Assembly (NCBI RefSeq): GCF_016904885.1 | Contig: NZ_JADWYI010000001.1 | Span: 5,022,001 to 5,086,000, forward strand | Direction: 5' to 3' | DNA length: 64,000 nt | Source of the DNA: Archangium primigenium | Lineage (GTDB): Bacteria; Myxococcota; Myxococcia; Myxococcales; Myxococcaceae | Part shown: positions 43,949-52,744 of the stretch, piece after piece | How positions within the stretch are numbered: position 1 is the first letter of the stretch | How the letters are laid out: every line of letters starts with the position of its first letter | The notes under the pieces: model-generated | What the model was told of the DNA's origin: nothing | What the model saw: only the letters and a program-made list of their open reading frames with translations | Databases searched by the model: none | Translations under genes and position numbers: made by a program

Positions 43949-44746
43949 ATGATGGACACCGCCGCCGTGAGGTCGCCGCTCTCCCGCTTCGTCGAGGACG
44001 TTCGTGCCATCGTGGCCACCGACGGACGCGCCCAGCCCGTGGACCGTCTGCCCGATGGGCGGACGACCCTGGTCTTCCGGGCGCTCGAGGAGGGGCGGAC
44101 GGGGGACGTGTGCGTCTCGGGTCCCCGCACGCGGGCGCTGTTCAAGAACGCCACCGGCGTCACGTGGGCGGTGATGATCCAGTTCAAGCCCGGCTGGTCC
44201 ACGCCGATGCTGGGGGTGGCCGCGAACGCGCTGACGGACCGGATCGTCTCCGTGGAGGACCTCTGGGGCCGCTCGGGCGAGGACCTCCGCCTGGAGCTCC
44301 TCGCGGCGCGGGGCCTGCCGGAGGTGTTCGACCGGCTCACCCGGGCGCTCGTCCCGCGGCTCCAGCAGGCGGAGGAACCGGCATCGGCCCGGCTCGCCCG
44401 CCGCGCGGTCCGCCTGTTCGAGGGCGAGGAGGTGCGGGTGGAGAGCGTGGCGGAGCGGCTGGGCGTCACGGCGCGGCATCTGCGCCGCGCCTTCACGGAG
44501 AGCATCGGCATCGGGCCCAAGGAGTTCGCGCGGACCGTGCGCCTGCGGCGGGCCCTGGGGATGGCGACGAGCGCGAGGGACTGGGGGCGCATCGCCGTGG
44601 ACGCGGGCTACTACGACCAGGCGCACCTCATCACCGACTTCCGGGAGCTCGTCGGGCTCACGCCGGGCGCCTTCCTGAAGCGCGCGGACGAGGCGAGGGC
44701 CGCGCGTCACGACCCGCTGGAGCACCTCGGGAGCGCGCCCCCCTGA
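43949..44746 (+). CDS. AraC-family transcriptional regulator
   Basis: 265 residues starting at the first of two adjacent ATGs. The N-terminal 140 residues match the DUF6597-like effector domain of this regulator group (LPDGRTTLVFRALEEGRTGDVCVSGPRTRA, VMIQFKPGWSTPMLG). The C-terminal helix-turn-helix pair covers about 150-250: VESVAERLGVTARHLRRAFTESIGIGPKEFAR and then WGRIAVDAGYYDQAHLITDFRELVGLTPGAF. Divergent from the SDR-hydrolase pair, its probable target. Confidence 0.9.
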   Translation: MMDTAAVRSPLSRFVEDVRAIVATDGRAQPVDRLPDGRTTLVFRALEEGRTGDVCVSGPRTRALFKNATGVTWAVMIQFKPGWSTPMLGVAANALTDRIVSVEDLWGRSGEDLRLELLAARGLPEVFDRLTRALVPRLQQAEEPASARLARRAVRLFEGEEVRVESVAERLGVTARHLRRAFTESIGIGPKEFARTVRLRRALGMATSARDWGRIAVDAGYYDQAHLITDFRELVGLTPGAFLKRADEARAARHDPLEHLGSAPP

Positions 44747-44805
44747 ACGCGGGGTTGGCCTCGCCTTCGCGCCACGTATCCTCGCCGCCGTTCAGGAGGC
44801 CCCGG

Positions 44806-46128
44806 ATGCGGCTCGCGCGTGAGTGGTGTGGACTGGCTCTGCTGATGTGGACGGCCTGTGGTGTGACCAGCGCGGGAGGTGGCGGGGGAGGAAGCACGGT
44901 GCCCCGGGAGAACACCGCGACCACGCTGACCCTCTCCGGGACGCGGTTCTTCGTGGGTTACGACAACGGCACTCTCGCCGCACTGCCGGACGGGGGCGTG
45001 GTGCTCGCCGCGCTGCTGGCCGACGACAAGGGCTACAACGCGGACGTGGCGATCGTGCGCCTCGATGCCTCCCTGTCGCTCACGTGGGCGATGCGGCTCG
45101 ATGAGCGGACCCTTCCCACGCACCTGGTGCCGGGCAAGGACGGCGCGCTGTTCGTCATCGCGGGAGACAGCTATCCCGGCACGCTCCGGGTGATGCGGCT
45201 CGACCTGGGCACGGGGGCCGTGCAGCAGGCCGTCGAGTTCTCGAACATGGCTCCGGGCAAGGCCCTGGCGCTCGACGACGGAGGACTGCTCGTCTCGGGG
45301 AACAACCTGCTGCGCCTGGACGCCCGGCTCCAACCGGTGTGGGCGCGGCAGATACCCTCGACCCACGCGGTGGCCGTGGCCGATGGCTTCATCGTCGCGG
45401 GCGTCGGCTACGGGGACCGCGCACGCATGACGGGCGTCACGCTCACGAAGGTGTCCGCGGAGGGCGCGGTGGCGTGGCAGAGCTTCGCGTCGCCCGGGCC
45501 TGGCAACCACTCCCTGACGGGCGTGCGCACCCTGGCGGATGGCTCCTTGATGGTGGGGATGGGCAACGACTCCACACGCGGCGACAGCGTGGCGGCGCTC
45601 AGCCCCTTCCTGATCACCACGTTCGACGCCCAGGGCCGACTCCGGAAGATGAGCCGGGCGCGGCTCTCCCAGGAAGTGCCCACGTCGACGGGGGCCACCC
45701 GCGCGCCCCTCCAGTTCGGCGGTGGCTACTCACTCGTGCCCATGGGTCAGGACACGTGGATGACCTTCACGGCCAACAGCGGCGCGTTCGGTTCCGACGT
45801 GCGCGCCCACGTGCTCGCCCGGTTCGCCCCGGACGGGTCCTTGCAGGAGGCGCTCTACGGGGGGCTTCAGGCCACGTCGGGCCCCGAGGGCTCCACGCTC
45901 TCCTTCAGCTTGTCGGGCCCCACGCTGACCCTGCGCCAGATTTTCTCCGGTGGCACCGGCTGCGTGCGGACCCCCACCGAGGCCGAGTTCCAGCCCGTCG
46001 AGGGCAAGCAGGAGTACGCCGAGGGCGGTGCCGTGCAGGTGACGCCGATCACGGTAACGCCCAAGAGCATCACCCGCGTGGCCACCGCGCTCTCGGCCAA
46101 TCTCGAATCGGGCTGCGCGGTTCCCTGA
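44806..46128 (+). CDS. Beta-propeller-like lipoprotein
   Basis: 440 residues, ATG preceded by AGGAGG. Lipobox LLMWTACG with Cys 18, then a Gly-rich linker. The mature protein contains repeated strand motifs with D-A-x-L, LPDGGVVLAALL, KDGALFVIAGDS, LDDGGLLVSGNN, LADGSLMVGMGN spaced about 50 residues apart, as in the blades of propeller-type repeats found in myxobacterial surface proteins. No catalytic residues seen. Probably exposed at the cell surface, function unknown. Confidence 0.75.
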   Translation: MRLAREWCGLALLMWTACGVTSAGGGGGGSTVPRENTATTLTLSGTRFFVGYDNGTLAALPDGGVVLAALLADDKGYNADVAIVRLDASLSLTWAMRLDERTLPTHLVPGKDGALFVIAGDSYPGTLRVMRLDLGTGAVQQAVEFSNMAPGKALALDDGGLLVSGNNLLRLDARLQPVWARQIPSTHAVAVADGFIVAGVGYGDRARMTGVTLTKVSAEGAVAWQSFASPGPGNHSLTGVRTLADGSLMVGMGNDSTRGDSVAALSPFLITTFDAQGRLRKMSRARLSQEVPTSTGATRAPLQFGGGYSLVPMGQDTWMTFTANSGAFGSDVRAHVLARFAPDGSLQEALYGGLQATSGPEGSTLSFSLSGPTLTLRQIFSGGTGCVRTPTEAEFQPVEGKQEYAEGGAVQVTPITVTPKSITRVATALSANLESGCAVP

Positions 46129-46156
46129 CGCCTCCCAGGGCTCGCGGCTGGAACAC

Positions 46157-46627
46157 TCAGGACTCTTCGTCGGGCAGGAGTGTGCGCAGCAACTCGTCGT
46201 CAGGCCCGAGCGGGAGCCAACCGGGGGCAGGTGGTGTGGCACGGAGCATTGCCCGTGCCTGTTCGACGCGCGCCTCATGGGTCGTCGGAGTCAGGGAACT
46301 CCACAGTCCAATGGCCTTGGCGACCTTGAAGCGGGTGGCGTCATCCATCAGGGCGGGCCAACCGTTCGGGAGACCTGCCCACAGCTCTCGCACGAGTTGC
46401 CCGCGAACGAGCCGTGTGACCCGACGGCCGCGCTCCGCCTCGGCGAGCAGCCCGTTGAAGATCTGCACTCCAGCGATATCGTCCGGACCCAGTTCCTCGG
46501 CCAGCGCCACCAGCGAGGCCGTTGGGCGCGCATCCGCGAAGGCGGTGAGCGAGTCATACCCGCGCGCGCGGACGCGTTCGTACAGGCGCACCTTCCAGTT
46601 GCCCTCCCACGAACGCCCGTCGGTCAT
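46157..46627 (-). CDS. Immunity protein for the SitA-like toxin
   Basis: 156 residues, start overlapping the toxin stop by one base (TGATG), the usual coupling of a toxin and its antidote. Cytosolic, acidic and helical: WEGNWKVRLYERVRARGYDSLTAFADARPTASLVALAEELG, then ELWAGLPNGWPALMDDATRFKVAKAIGLWSSL. This pattern matches a type of small protein I know as encoded directly after TIGR02269 lipoproteins in myxobacteria (SitI-like). It should neutralise only its own partner. Assignment rests mainly on position and order. Confidence 0.7.
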   Translation of the reverse strand: MTDGRSWEGNWKVRLYERVRARGYDSLTAFADARPTASLVALAEELGPDDIAGVQIFNGLLAEAERGRRVTRLVRGQLVRELWAGLPNGWPALMDDATRFKVAKAIGLWSSLTPTTHEARVEQARAMLRATPPAPGWLPLGPDDELLRTLLPDEES

Positions 46628-48099
46628 CACCGTCCCCAAGGAGAAAAATTCATCGGGATGTCGTAGAAGCGCATCCGGTCCGCGACGATGTCCATGACCT
46701 CGTTCCGCGTCAACATCCGACCCGCTTCAGCCTCGGCGTCGCGCAGCGCTTTCATGATCATCCGGTTCCATTCACCGGACCATGCGCGCCCCAGCTTCCA
46801 GTGGCCGCCCCCGTGAATGGCCTCGTGGTGCGCCCGCTCCATCTCCACGCAGAACTGGTTGATGTCCATCTCGCCAGTGAAGCCACGCTTTTCGAACCAC
46901 GAGCGGAACTCCTTCGGCATGACGTGGTGCCGCGGCGGCTCGGCCATGCCAGCTCCCGCCTTTCCCGTTGCGCGCATGGCTCGCACTTCGGGTCCGTCTC
47001 CGAGTGCATCGCGCACCCCCCGCGGCAGCTCGCCGTGTGCTTGCGCCAGCACGGTACCGCCCGCATGAATCCTCACGGCGGCGGTGACAGCGGGGAGAGA
47101 GAGGACACCCGCGTGGATCAACCGCCGCATCATCTCCACCCACTCGGCGGAGACGACAAGGCGTGTGCCCATCATCACGCCATCGCCGCCCACCGTCAGA
47201 CCCACGCCGAGCAGGGCGGACGCCGACGATGCCTCGGACGCCAATAGGGGCGCCTCGAGCATCAAAGGGACTGATAGGAGGAGGTCCCTGAGCACGAGGA
47301 CCTTCTCGGTGAACTCCGCCTTCTCGCGCACGTTCGACACGAGGGTCGCGAGTGCGTCCGACAGATGACCCACCAGGGCGGGGATGTCGTGCGCCGTGGC
47401 CTCCAACTGGTCGGGCACCAGCGAAGAGAGCGCCCCCAACTTGGGCTCGAGCATTTCCCGCCAATCCCTCAGGTCCCGAGCCATCCGCTCCACGCTGTAG
47501 AGGAATGGGTCGAGCAGGGCGTCCACGAGGTGCAGGCAATCGAGCCAGGTAGCGAGCAGGATCGAGCCCAGCATAGCGGCTTCCAGCCGAGGGCCGGCCA
47601 TGCGCAACAGGGCGAGCTGCAGGTCGGGGGCTTCTACTTCCGAGGCGGTGTTGGCCAGGCTCGTGGCGGCGACGCGCTGGATGTCGATCCACCGCATCTG
47701 CCTGGTGCCGAAGTCGATGAATTGCACGAAGAGGTCCGCGTGCTTGCCCGAGAGGCCTCGCCCCTGCGCCTTGAGTTGGGAAAGCGCGTGGGAGATGCGG
47801 CTTGTGGAACTGGACAATTCGCGAAGGGCACCGCGAAACGCCAACTGGGCCGCGAGTGCCTCTTGGGCGGTCCGGTGCCGATGAATTCGTTCCGGCTCTT
47901 CGGGCGCGGACGTCGAGCCGCGCGGACGCGAGGGCTCGACGCCATGCCTTCGAGTCGAGGCACGTTCCGTGGTCTCGCGAGGGGTGTAACGCAGGCTCGT
48001 GCCTGGACCGGGTGGTGGTGTCAGCGAGGCACAGCCCGTGGATAGCAGGACAAGGGTGAGCAGCAGGCCCGACCATGCTTTTGCCCCAGACTGTTCCAT
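46627..48099 (-). CDS. SitA-like (TIGR02269) lipoprotein toxin
   Basis: 490 residues from ATG 48099, with GGAG at good spacing; ATG 48105 is also possible. Lipobox VLLSTGC (Cys 23). A Ser/Arg/Pro-rich linker and a long helical region with hydrophobic stretches (about 100-370) lead to a C-terminal domain beginning RHHVMPKEFRSWFEKRGF near 390, with HHEAIHGGGHWKLG and WSGEWNRMIM, the pattern of the DUF2380/TIGR02269 domain with His residues resembling HHH/HNH-type nucleases. In Myxococcus, SitA lipoproteins are passed between TraA-matched kin by outer-membrane exchange and kill cells lacking the cognate SitI. Confidence 0.82.
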   Translation of the reverse strand: MEQSGAKAWSGLLLTLVLLSTGCASLTPPPGPGTSLRYTPRETTERASTRRHGVEPSRPRGSTSAPEEPERIHRHRTAQEALAAQLAFRGALRELSSSTSRISHALSQLKAQGRGLSGKHADLFVQFIDFGTRQMRWIDIQRVAATSLANTASEVEAPDLQLALLRMAGPRLEAAMLGSILLATWLDCLHLVDALLDPFLYSVERMARDLRDWREMLEPKLGALSSLVPDQLEATAHDIPALVGHLSDALATLVSNVREKAEFTEKVLVLRDLLLSVPLMLEAPLLASEASSASALLGVGLTVGGDGVMMGTRLVVSAEWVEMMRRLIHAGVLSLPAVTAAVRIHAGGTVLAQAHGELPRGVRDALGDGPEVRAMRATGKAGAGMAEPPRHHVMPKEFRSWFEKRGFTGEMDINQFCVEMERAHHEAIHGGGHWKLGRAWSGEWNRMIMKALRDAEAEAGRMLTRNEVMDIVADRMRFYDIPMNFSPWGR

Positions 48100-48143
48100 T
48101 CCCATCTCCAGGCCTTTCACCGCGACCCCTCGCGGCGCCCGCG

Positions 48144-49397
48144 CTACTTCATGCGGACGGAGAGCGCGCCGGTGGAGGCGGTGAAGGTGATGAAGCCCTT
48201 CTGGAACTCGCTCTCCCGGCCGCCCGTCACGGCGTACTCGTCGGAGACGGGGTAGCCCAGGGCGCTCTTCTCCCAGCCGAGCTCCGCCCACTTGTCACGG
48301 ATGCGGCCGTGCACCTCCCAGGCGCCCGTGGCCGGGGTCCAGTAGATGCTGCCCAGGGAGTTGCCCTTCTTGAAGTGGTTGTAGCGGCCCACGCCGTCCG
48401 GGGTGGCCGTCTCGCCCGTGGTGGGGTAGCCCAGGGGGCCCGTCTCCCAGCCCAGCGCCTCCCAGCGCGCGCGGATGAGGCCGTGCACCTCCCAGGCCTT
48501 CGTCTCGGGCGTCCAGTAGATGCTGCCGTTCTGGAAGTGGTTGAAGCGGCCCACGCCGTCCGGTGTCGTCAGCTCGCTCGTGGTGCACGCGCCGAGCACG
48601 CCCCCGGCCCCCCCGATCTGGTTGTAGCGCACGAGGATGTCCCCGCCCACGGTGCACGGGCCGCCCCACTGCCGGCTGTCACGGAACTCGCGGTAGAGCG
48701 CGGCCACCAGCGACGAGCCGCCCCACTGGGAGGTGCCGCACTGCGTGGCGTACGCGCCCACCCAGGGCGTATAGGTGTAGAGGGCGGCGGTGGCGTTGTT
48801 GGCGGGCCGCACCGTGCACGGATCCAACGTGTTCTTGCTCACGCCGGCCTTCCAGCCGGAGAGGGTGGGGCGTCCGGCCTCCAGGTCCCGCAGGTAGTTG
48901 CGGAACGTCTTCGCCGAGCACTCCACCTGCCTGCCGAAGCCCGTGTACTGCGAATCACAGCCGCTGCCGTCCGGGCAGCCACAGCCCGTGGCCTTGGCCA
49001 GGTTGGTGGACTTGCCGCTGCGGATGAGGCCCGACTCCGTCTCGATGCGGGCGAGGATGTACACCGGGTTGATGGTGAAGGCCCTGGCGCGCTCCACGAT
49101 CAGCGTGGCGGCCGTCTTGTTGCCGAAGGCCGGATCCCGGTAGTTGGCCAGGTAGGAGCCCTTGGACGCGAGGAAGCTCTGGACCTGATCCACCGACACG
49201 GTCTGATAGCCGGAGATGTCGGCATCGGACATGAGGTGGTGCATGTCCACGGACCCCAGCGCGGAGTCCAGGGCGATGATCTCCTCGCTCCGCGGATCCA
49301 TGGGGACCGCGCCTTCCTCGGGACCCCCGCAGGCCGTGGCCAGCAGGAGCGCGCACAACGACACGACGAGACTTCTCGGACTCCACTTCGTTTCCAT
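48144..49397 (-). CDS. Lipoprotein with LGFP repeats and lytic-enzyme-like domain
   Basis: 417 residues from ATG 49397. Signal [15 protein letters not shown] gives a lipobox with Cys 23. Residues about 40-235 resemble a lysozyme/transglycosylase-like helical fold ([60 protein letters not shown]) with Glu in ARIETESG as a candidate catalytic acid. Residues about 285-417 are three LGFP-type repeats ([27 protein letters not shown], then LGYPTTGE), known as cell-wall anchoring or peptidoglycan-binding repeats. A cell-wall hydrolase for envelope remodelling or predation is plausible. Confidence 0.8.
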   Translation of the reverse strand: METKWSPRSLVVSLCALLLATACGGPEEGAVPMDPRSEEIIALDSALGSVDMHHLMSDADISGYQTVSVDQVQSFLASKGSYLANYRDPAFGNKTAATLIVERARAFTINPVYILARIETESGLIRSGKSTNLAKATGCGCPDGSGCDSQYTGFGRQVECSAKTFRNYLRDLEAGRPTLSGWKAGVSKNTLDPCTVRPANNATAALYTYTPWVGAYATQCGTSQWGGSSLVAALYREFRDSRQWGGPCTVGGDILVRYNQIGGAGGVLGACTTSELTTPDGVGRFNHFQNGSIYWTPETKAWEVHGLIRARWEALGWETGPLGYPTTGETATPDGVGRYNHFKKGNSLGSIYWTPATGAWEVHGRIRDKWAELGWEKSALGYPVSDEYAVTGGRESEFQKGFITFTASTGALSVRMK

Positions 49398-49551
49398 GGG
49401 GGGAAATCTCCGCGAGGGGGCAAATCCCGGGCTTGAGTGAAACTCCCGGGAACCCTCGGGTATCGGACATCTTGGAGCAAGGTTGTGTGGGCGCGGTGTC
49501 CAGCGCGGGGCGGCGGGCATCGTTCCCGGGGTCCGTCTGTTGCGGGAGACG

Positions 49552-50091
49552 ATGACCTGCGCGCGCACCGGGCCGTGGGGGCCCCTCCTGCTGCTGTCTC
49601 TCGTGCTCGCCTGCGCGGGCGCGCCCCGCCGGGCCGACGGCGTCCCCTCGCGCGTGGTGGTGCTGGCGGCCTCGGAGGTGCCTCGGCCCTCGCCGCGGGG
49701 GCTGCTGGGCCACGTGCGGGGCAAGGAGCAACCGCGCGACGTGGTGGCGCGCGCGGGCGCCGAGGCCCTGCGGGCGCGGGGCTACGAGGTGGTGTGGGTG
49801 GAGACCGAGGTGGGGCCCACGCCTTCGGTGCCCCGGGCCTCGGCGCTGGCGCGGCAGCACGGCGCGCAGGCCACCGTGGTGCTGGTGCTGCTGCGATTGG
49901 ACGGTGTCTCGCTTCAACCCACCGGACAGACAGAGGTGGAACTCGAGCTGCGCATGGTGGGCCCCACGGGTCATGTCTGGGCGAGCGACGACGTGCCGGA
50001 CACCACCACGCGGCCGCTTCCGCGGGCCCGCGCGGATTGGCGCGCCCACGTCCGTCAGGCCGTCATCCAGGCGGTGCGGCTGCTGCCGTGA
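49552..50091 (+). CDS. Small lipoprotein, unknown function
   Basis: 179 residues. Signal ends [10 protein letters not shown] with a lipobox Cys at about 19. The mature part shows alternating strands and helices ([76 protein letters not shown]) as in small proteins related to TolB-N or GNA1162-like outer-membrane lipoproteins. Periplasmic, anchored to a membrane. Family not certain. Confidence 0.65.
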   Translation: MTCARTGPWGPLLLLSLVLACAGAPRRADGVPSRVVVLAASEVPRPSPRGLLGHVRGKEQPRDVVARAGAEALRARGYEVVWVETEVGPTPSVPRASALARQHGAQATVVLVLLRLDGVSLQPTGQTEVELELRMVGPTGHVWASDDVPDTTTRPLPRARADWRAHVRQAVIQAVRLLP

Positions 50092-50358
50092 GGGCGCGGC
50101 TTATCTCCGCTATCGCCGGGACTGCGGGGGACCGCGCGCCCTCGGTCATTGTACGTATGGAGTGTGGTCGCGGACCGCGACCCGCTGGGGTGCGGCGCGC
50201 GTTTCTCCGGAAGCGGCGCCGAGGTATCGCGGAGGGACTGAATTCCAGGGATTGGCGCGCGGCGGAAAGCGCTTCACCACCCGAGAATCGAGGCGGGTGT
50301 CAGTGGTATGTCCTGGGACCGCTGGACGGGGGGGCCAGGGTCGCAAGGGAGCAGGGAC
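50092..50358. other. Intergenic region with a 17-bp palindrome
   Basis: 267 bases between the lipoprotein and the epimerase genes. The only distinct element is GGTCGCGG, A, CCGCGACC at 50166-50182, a perfect palindrome around one base that could be an operator of the epimerase gene. No promoter boxes named. Confidence 0.45.
50166..50182. promoter_or_regulatory. Perfect 17-bp palindrome upstream of epimerase
   Basis: Two 8-bp arms, GGTCGCGG and CCGCGACC, meet around a single A. It lies about 175 bases before the epimerase start. In such GC-rich DNA a chance dyad cannot be excluded. Confidence 0.3.
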
Positions 50359-51321
50359 ATGAAGGTGCTCGTCACGGGAGCCGCGGGCTTCATCGGATAT
50401 CACGTTTGTGAGCGGTTGCTCGCGCGCGGGGACACCGTCATCGGCGTGGACAACCTGGACACGTCGGGTGACGTGACGTTGAAGGCCACGCGGCTGTCGC
50501 GCCTGCGGGCGGCCTCCAACTTCGGCTTCCACCGCATGGACATCCGCGACACGCGCGCCTGTCAGGAGCTGTTCGACGGCGCGCGGCCCGAGCGCGTGGT
50601 GCACCTGGCGGCGCGCGTGGGCGTGCGGACGATGGACTCCGAGTCGCCCGAGTACACGGAGACGAACGTCACGGGCTTTCTCCAGGTGCTGGAGCTGTGT
50701 CGGCGCTCGCGCGTGGAGCACCTGGTGTTCGCCTCGTCGAGCTCCGTGTATGGCGCGGGCGCGGACATGCCCTTCGCGGAGGACTCGATCGCGGACCGGC
50801 CCCTGAGCATCTACGCGGCGACCAAGCGCGCCAACGAGATGATGGCCTACGCCTACAGCCACCAGTACGCGATGCCCATCACCGGCCTGCGGCTGTTCTC
50901 CGTGTATGGCCCCTGGGGCCGGCCGGACATGGCGCCCATGGTCTTCCTGCGGGCGATGCTGGAGGGCCGCGCCCTGGAGATGCATGGCGAGGGCAGGATC
51001 CAGCGCGACTTCACCTACATCGACGATGTGGTGGAGGCGCTGGTGCGGGTGCTGGACGCGGCCCCCTCGGGCCTGCCGCTCTACCGCGTCTTGAACGTGG
51101 GCCTGGGCCGGGCGGTGACCCTGTCACGGGTGGTGGATCTGCTCGAGGAGCAGCTGGGCACCACGGCCTGGGTGGAGATGCGCGCGGCGCGCCCCGAGGA
51201 GATGGACGCCACGTGCGCGGACGTGGCGGCGCTCGAGCGCGAGACGGGCTTCCGGCCCCAGGTGACGTTGGAGCAGGGACTCGCGCGGCTGGTGGCGTGG
51301 TACCGCGGCCTCGAGGGCTGA
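50359..51321 (+). CDS. NAD-dependent nucleotide-sugar epimerase/dehydratase
   Basis: 320 residues from ATG 50359; an upstream GTG adds a poor N-terminus. Extended SDR: VTGAAGFIGYHV (GxxGxxG at 7-13), VVHLAARVGVR, a catalytic SSSSVYG near 128 and YAATKRANE near 152-160 with Tyr and Lys. RLFSVYGPWGRPDMAPMVF is typical of UDP-glucuronate 4-epimerase (GalE/CapI-like) enzymes. It makes an activated sugar for surface polysaccharide or lipopolysaccharide. No glycosyltransferase genes are nearby. Confidence 0.88.
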   Translation: MKVLVTGAAGFIGYHVCERLLARGDTVIGVDNLDTSGDVTLKATRLSRLRAASNFGFHRMDIRDTRACQELFDGARPERVVHLAARVGVRTMDSESPEYTETNVTGFLQVLELCRRSRVEHLVFASSSSVYGAGADMPFAEDSIADRPLSIYAATKRANEMMAYAYSHQYAMPITGLRLFSVYGPWGRPDMAPMVFLRAMLEGRALEMHGEGRIQRDFTYIDDVVEALVRVLDAAPSGLPLYRVLNVGLGRAVTLSRVVDLLEEQLGTTAWVEMRAARPEEMDATCADVAALERETGFRPQVTLEQGLARLVAWYRGLEG

Positions 51322-51333
51322 GCCCCGGCGTCC

Positions 51334-51618
51334 TCAGGACGGACTGGGCACCGCGTCCCGGCCGCCGCCCAGCAGGGTCATGAGGTCGCCCCGCGCCTGG
51401 AGCTGGCGCAGCTCCGAGTAGCCCCCGATGTGGTGCCCGGCGATGAAGACCTGCGGCACGGAGATGCCCCCATTGGAGCGCTCCATCATCTGGAGGAGAC
51501 GGCGCTTGTCGTGCGTCACGTCGATGTCCTCGTAGTCGATGCCGAGACCGCGCAGCAACTCCCGGGCCTTCCGTGAGTACGGACAGTCCTGCTTCGTGTA
51601 GAGCGTCACGAGACTCAT
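51334..51618 (-). CDS. Glutaredoxin-like protein with a CPYS active site
   Basis: 94 residues. Thioredoxin fold of glutaredoxin type: VTLYTKQDCPYSRKARELL with a CPYS motif at residues 12-15, so the second Cys of the usual CPYC is Ser; then ISVPQVFIAGHHIGGYSELRQL with the cis-Pro (VP) and GG. A single active-site Cys suggests a glutathione-dependent monothiol reaction, or Fe-S handling, rather than a dithiol one. Convergent with the epimerase gene. Confidence 0.88.
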   Translation of the reverse strand: MSLVTLYTKQDCPYSRKARELLRGLGIDYEDIDVTHDKRRLLQMMERSNGGISVPQVFIAGHHIGGYSELRQLQARGDLMTLLGGGRDAVPSPS

Positions 51619-51704
51619 GGACTCCAAGCTAGGCATGGCCGCCGGGAGCCGCATGGCGCCCGCTCGCCCGCCCGGGAGGCGGGCCAGCGGGACGAGGGCA
51701 CTGC

Positions 51705-52676
51705 CTAGAAGGTGACGGTGGCGCTCAGGGACAGCGAGGTGTCGGTGGAGAGCTTTCCGGCCGCCGGCTGGCTGTCGTACTGGAGCAGGAAGGTGGTGGC
51801 GATGGCCAGGGTCCGGGTGAGTCGCACGTTGAGCTGGGTCTGGTTGGTGATGAGCAGACGGGAGCCCTCGATGAGGCTGGGCAGCACGCTCAGCTCCTCG
51901 AGGAGGGCGATGTCCTTGGTCACCCCATGGCGGAAGGCGGCGCCCACGCGGGGGCCGCCGAGCGACACGTCCGGCAGGTTCACCGGGGTGGGGTAGTACT
52001 GGAAGCGCGCCTCGCGGCCGTAGCGCAGGGCCAGGTCGGTGCGCAGGAAGGAGTTGCTGCCATCCGGGTGCTTCACGTCCCACCACTGCACGCCCACACC
52101 CGCCTCGAAGCCGCCGCGCGCCTCCACGCTCTTGACGTGGTCCGTGTCCGCGCTCGCCAGCAGGAAGCCGCTGAGGCGCTCGGTGAAGCGGCGGTCGCCG
52201 CGCAATTGCAGCAGCGCGTTGAGGGCCACCACCTGATCGGGCGCCTGGGGCTGGCCCTCCAGGGTGGGGGCGCGGGCCTGGCCATACGCGCCCAGGGCCT
52301 TGACGGCGTAGATCCAGTTCTCCGTCTTGCGCTCCGCGGAGATGAGGCCGTTGAGCGTCACGGTGGAGGCATTGCCGGTGACGAAGATGAGGCCCATGCC
52401 GACCGTGACGTCCCATGCGCTGGCCGTGGTGGCGGCCTCGGCCTTCTGCTCCTCGGCCTTCTTCTGCTCGGCGGCGGCGACGGGGCCCGCGAGGCCCTGG
52501 GCGAGCCGCTCGACGGCCGCGGCGGAGCGTTCGGCGGCCTGGGCGGCGCGCTCGGCGGCCTGGGCGGCGCGCTCGGCGGCGGACTCGGCGGCCACCGGGG
52601 CGGGCGGGGGCGCAGGAGGGGGGGTGGGGGTCTGAAGCGTCAGGAAAGCGGACAGGAAGGAATGAACGGGGATCAC
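51705..52676 (-). CDS. Outer-membrane beta-barrel protein (DUF481-like)
   Basis: 323 residues from a GTG start with AGGGGAAG upstream. The N-terminal signal is weak; a Pro/Ala linker and an alanine-rich coiled segment (AAERAAQAAERAAQ) cover residues 18-70. The rest is a beta barrel of alternating strands (WDVTVGMGLIFVTGNASTVTLNG, WIYAVKALGAYGQ, LRTDLALRYGREARFQYYP) ending SLSLSATVTF with a terminal Phe. The pattern matches DUF481 salt-induced outer-membrane proteins. Function unknown. Confidence 0.72.
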   Translation of the reverse strand: MIPVHSFLSAFLTLQTPTPPPAPPPAPVAAESAAERAAQAAERAAQAAERSAAAVERLAQGLAGPVAAAEQKKAEEQKAEAATTASAWDVTVGMGLIFVTGNASTVTLNGLISAERKTENWIYAVKALGAYGQARAPTLEGQPQAPDQVVALNALLQLRGDRRFTERLSGFLLASADTDHVKSVEARGGFEAGVGVQWWDVKHPDGSNSFLRTDLALRYGREARFQYYPTPVNLPDVSLGGPRVGAAFRHGVTKDIALLEELSVLPSLIEGSRLLITNQTQLNVRLTRTLAIATTFLLQYDSQPAAGKLSTDTSLSLSATVTF

Positions 52677-52744
52677 GCCGCGCAGTCTTCCCCTAGCCTG
52701 ACGGCCAGTGCAATGGCATTGAGCCAGTAGGAGGCACACGGGTC

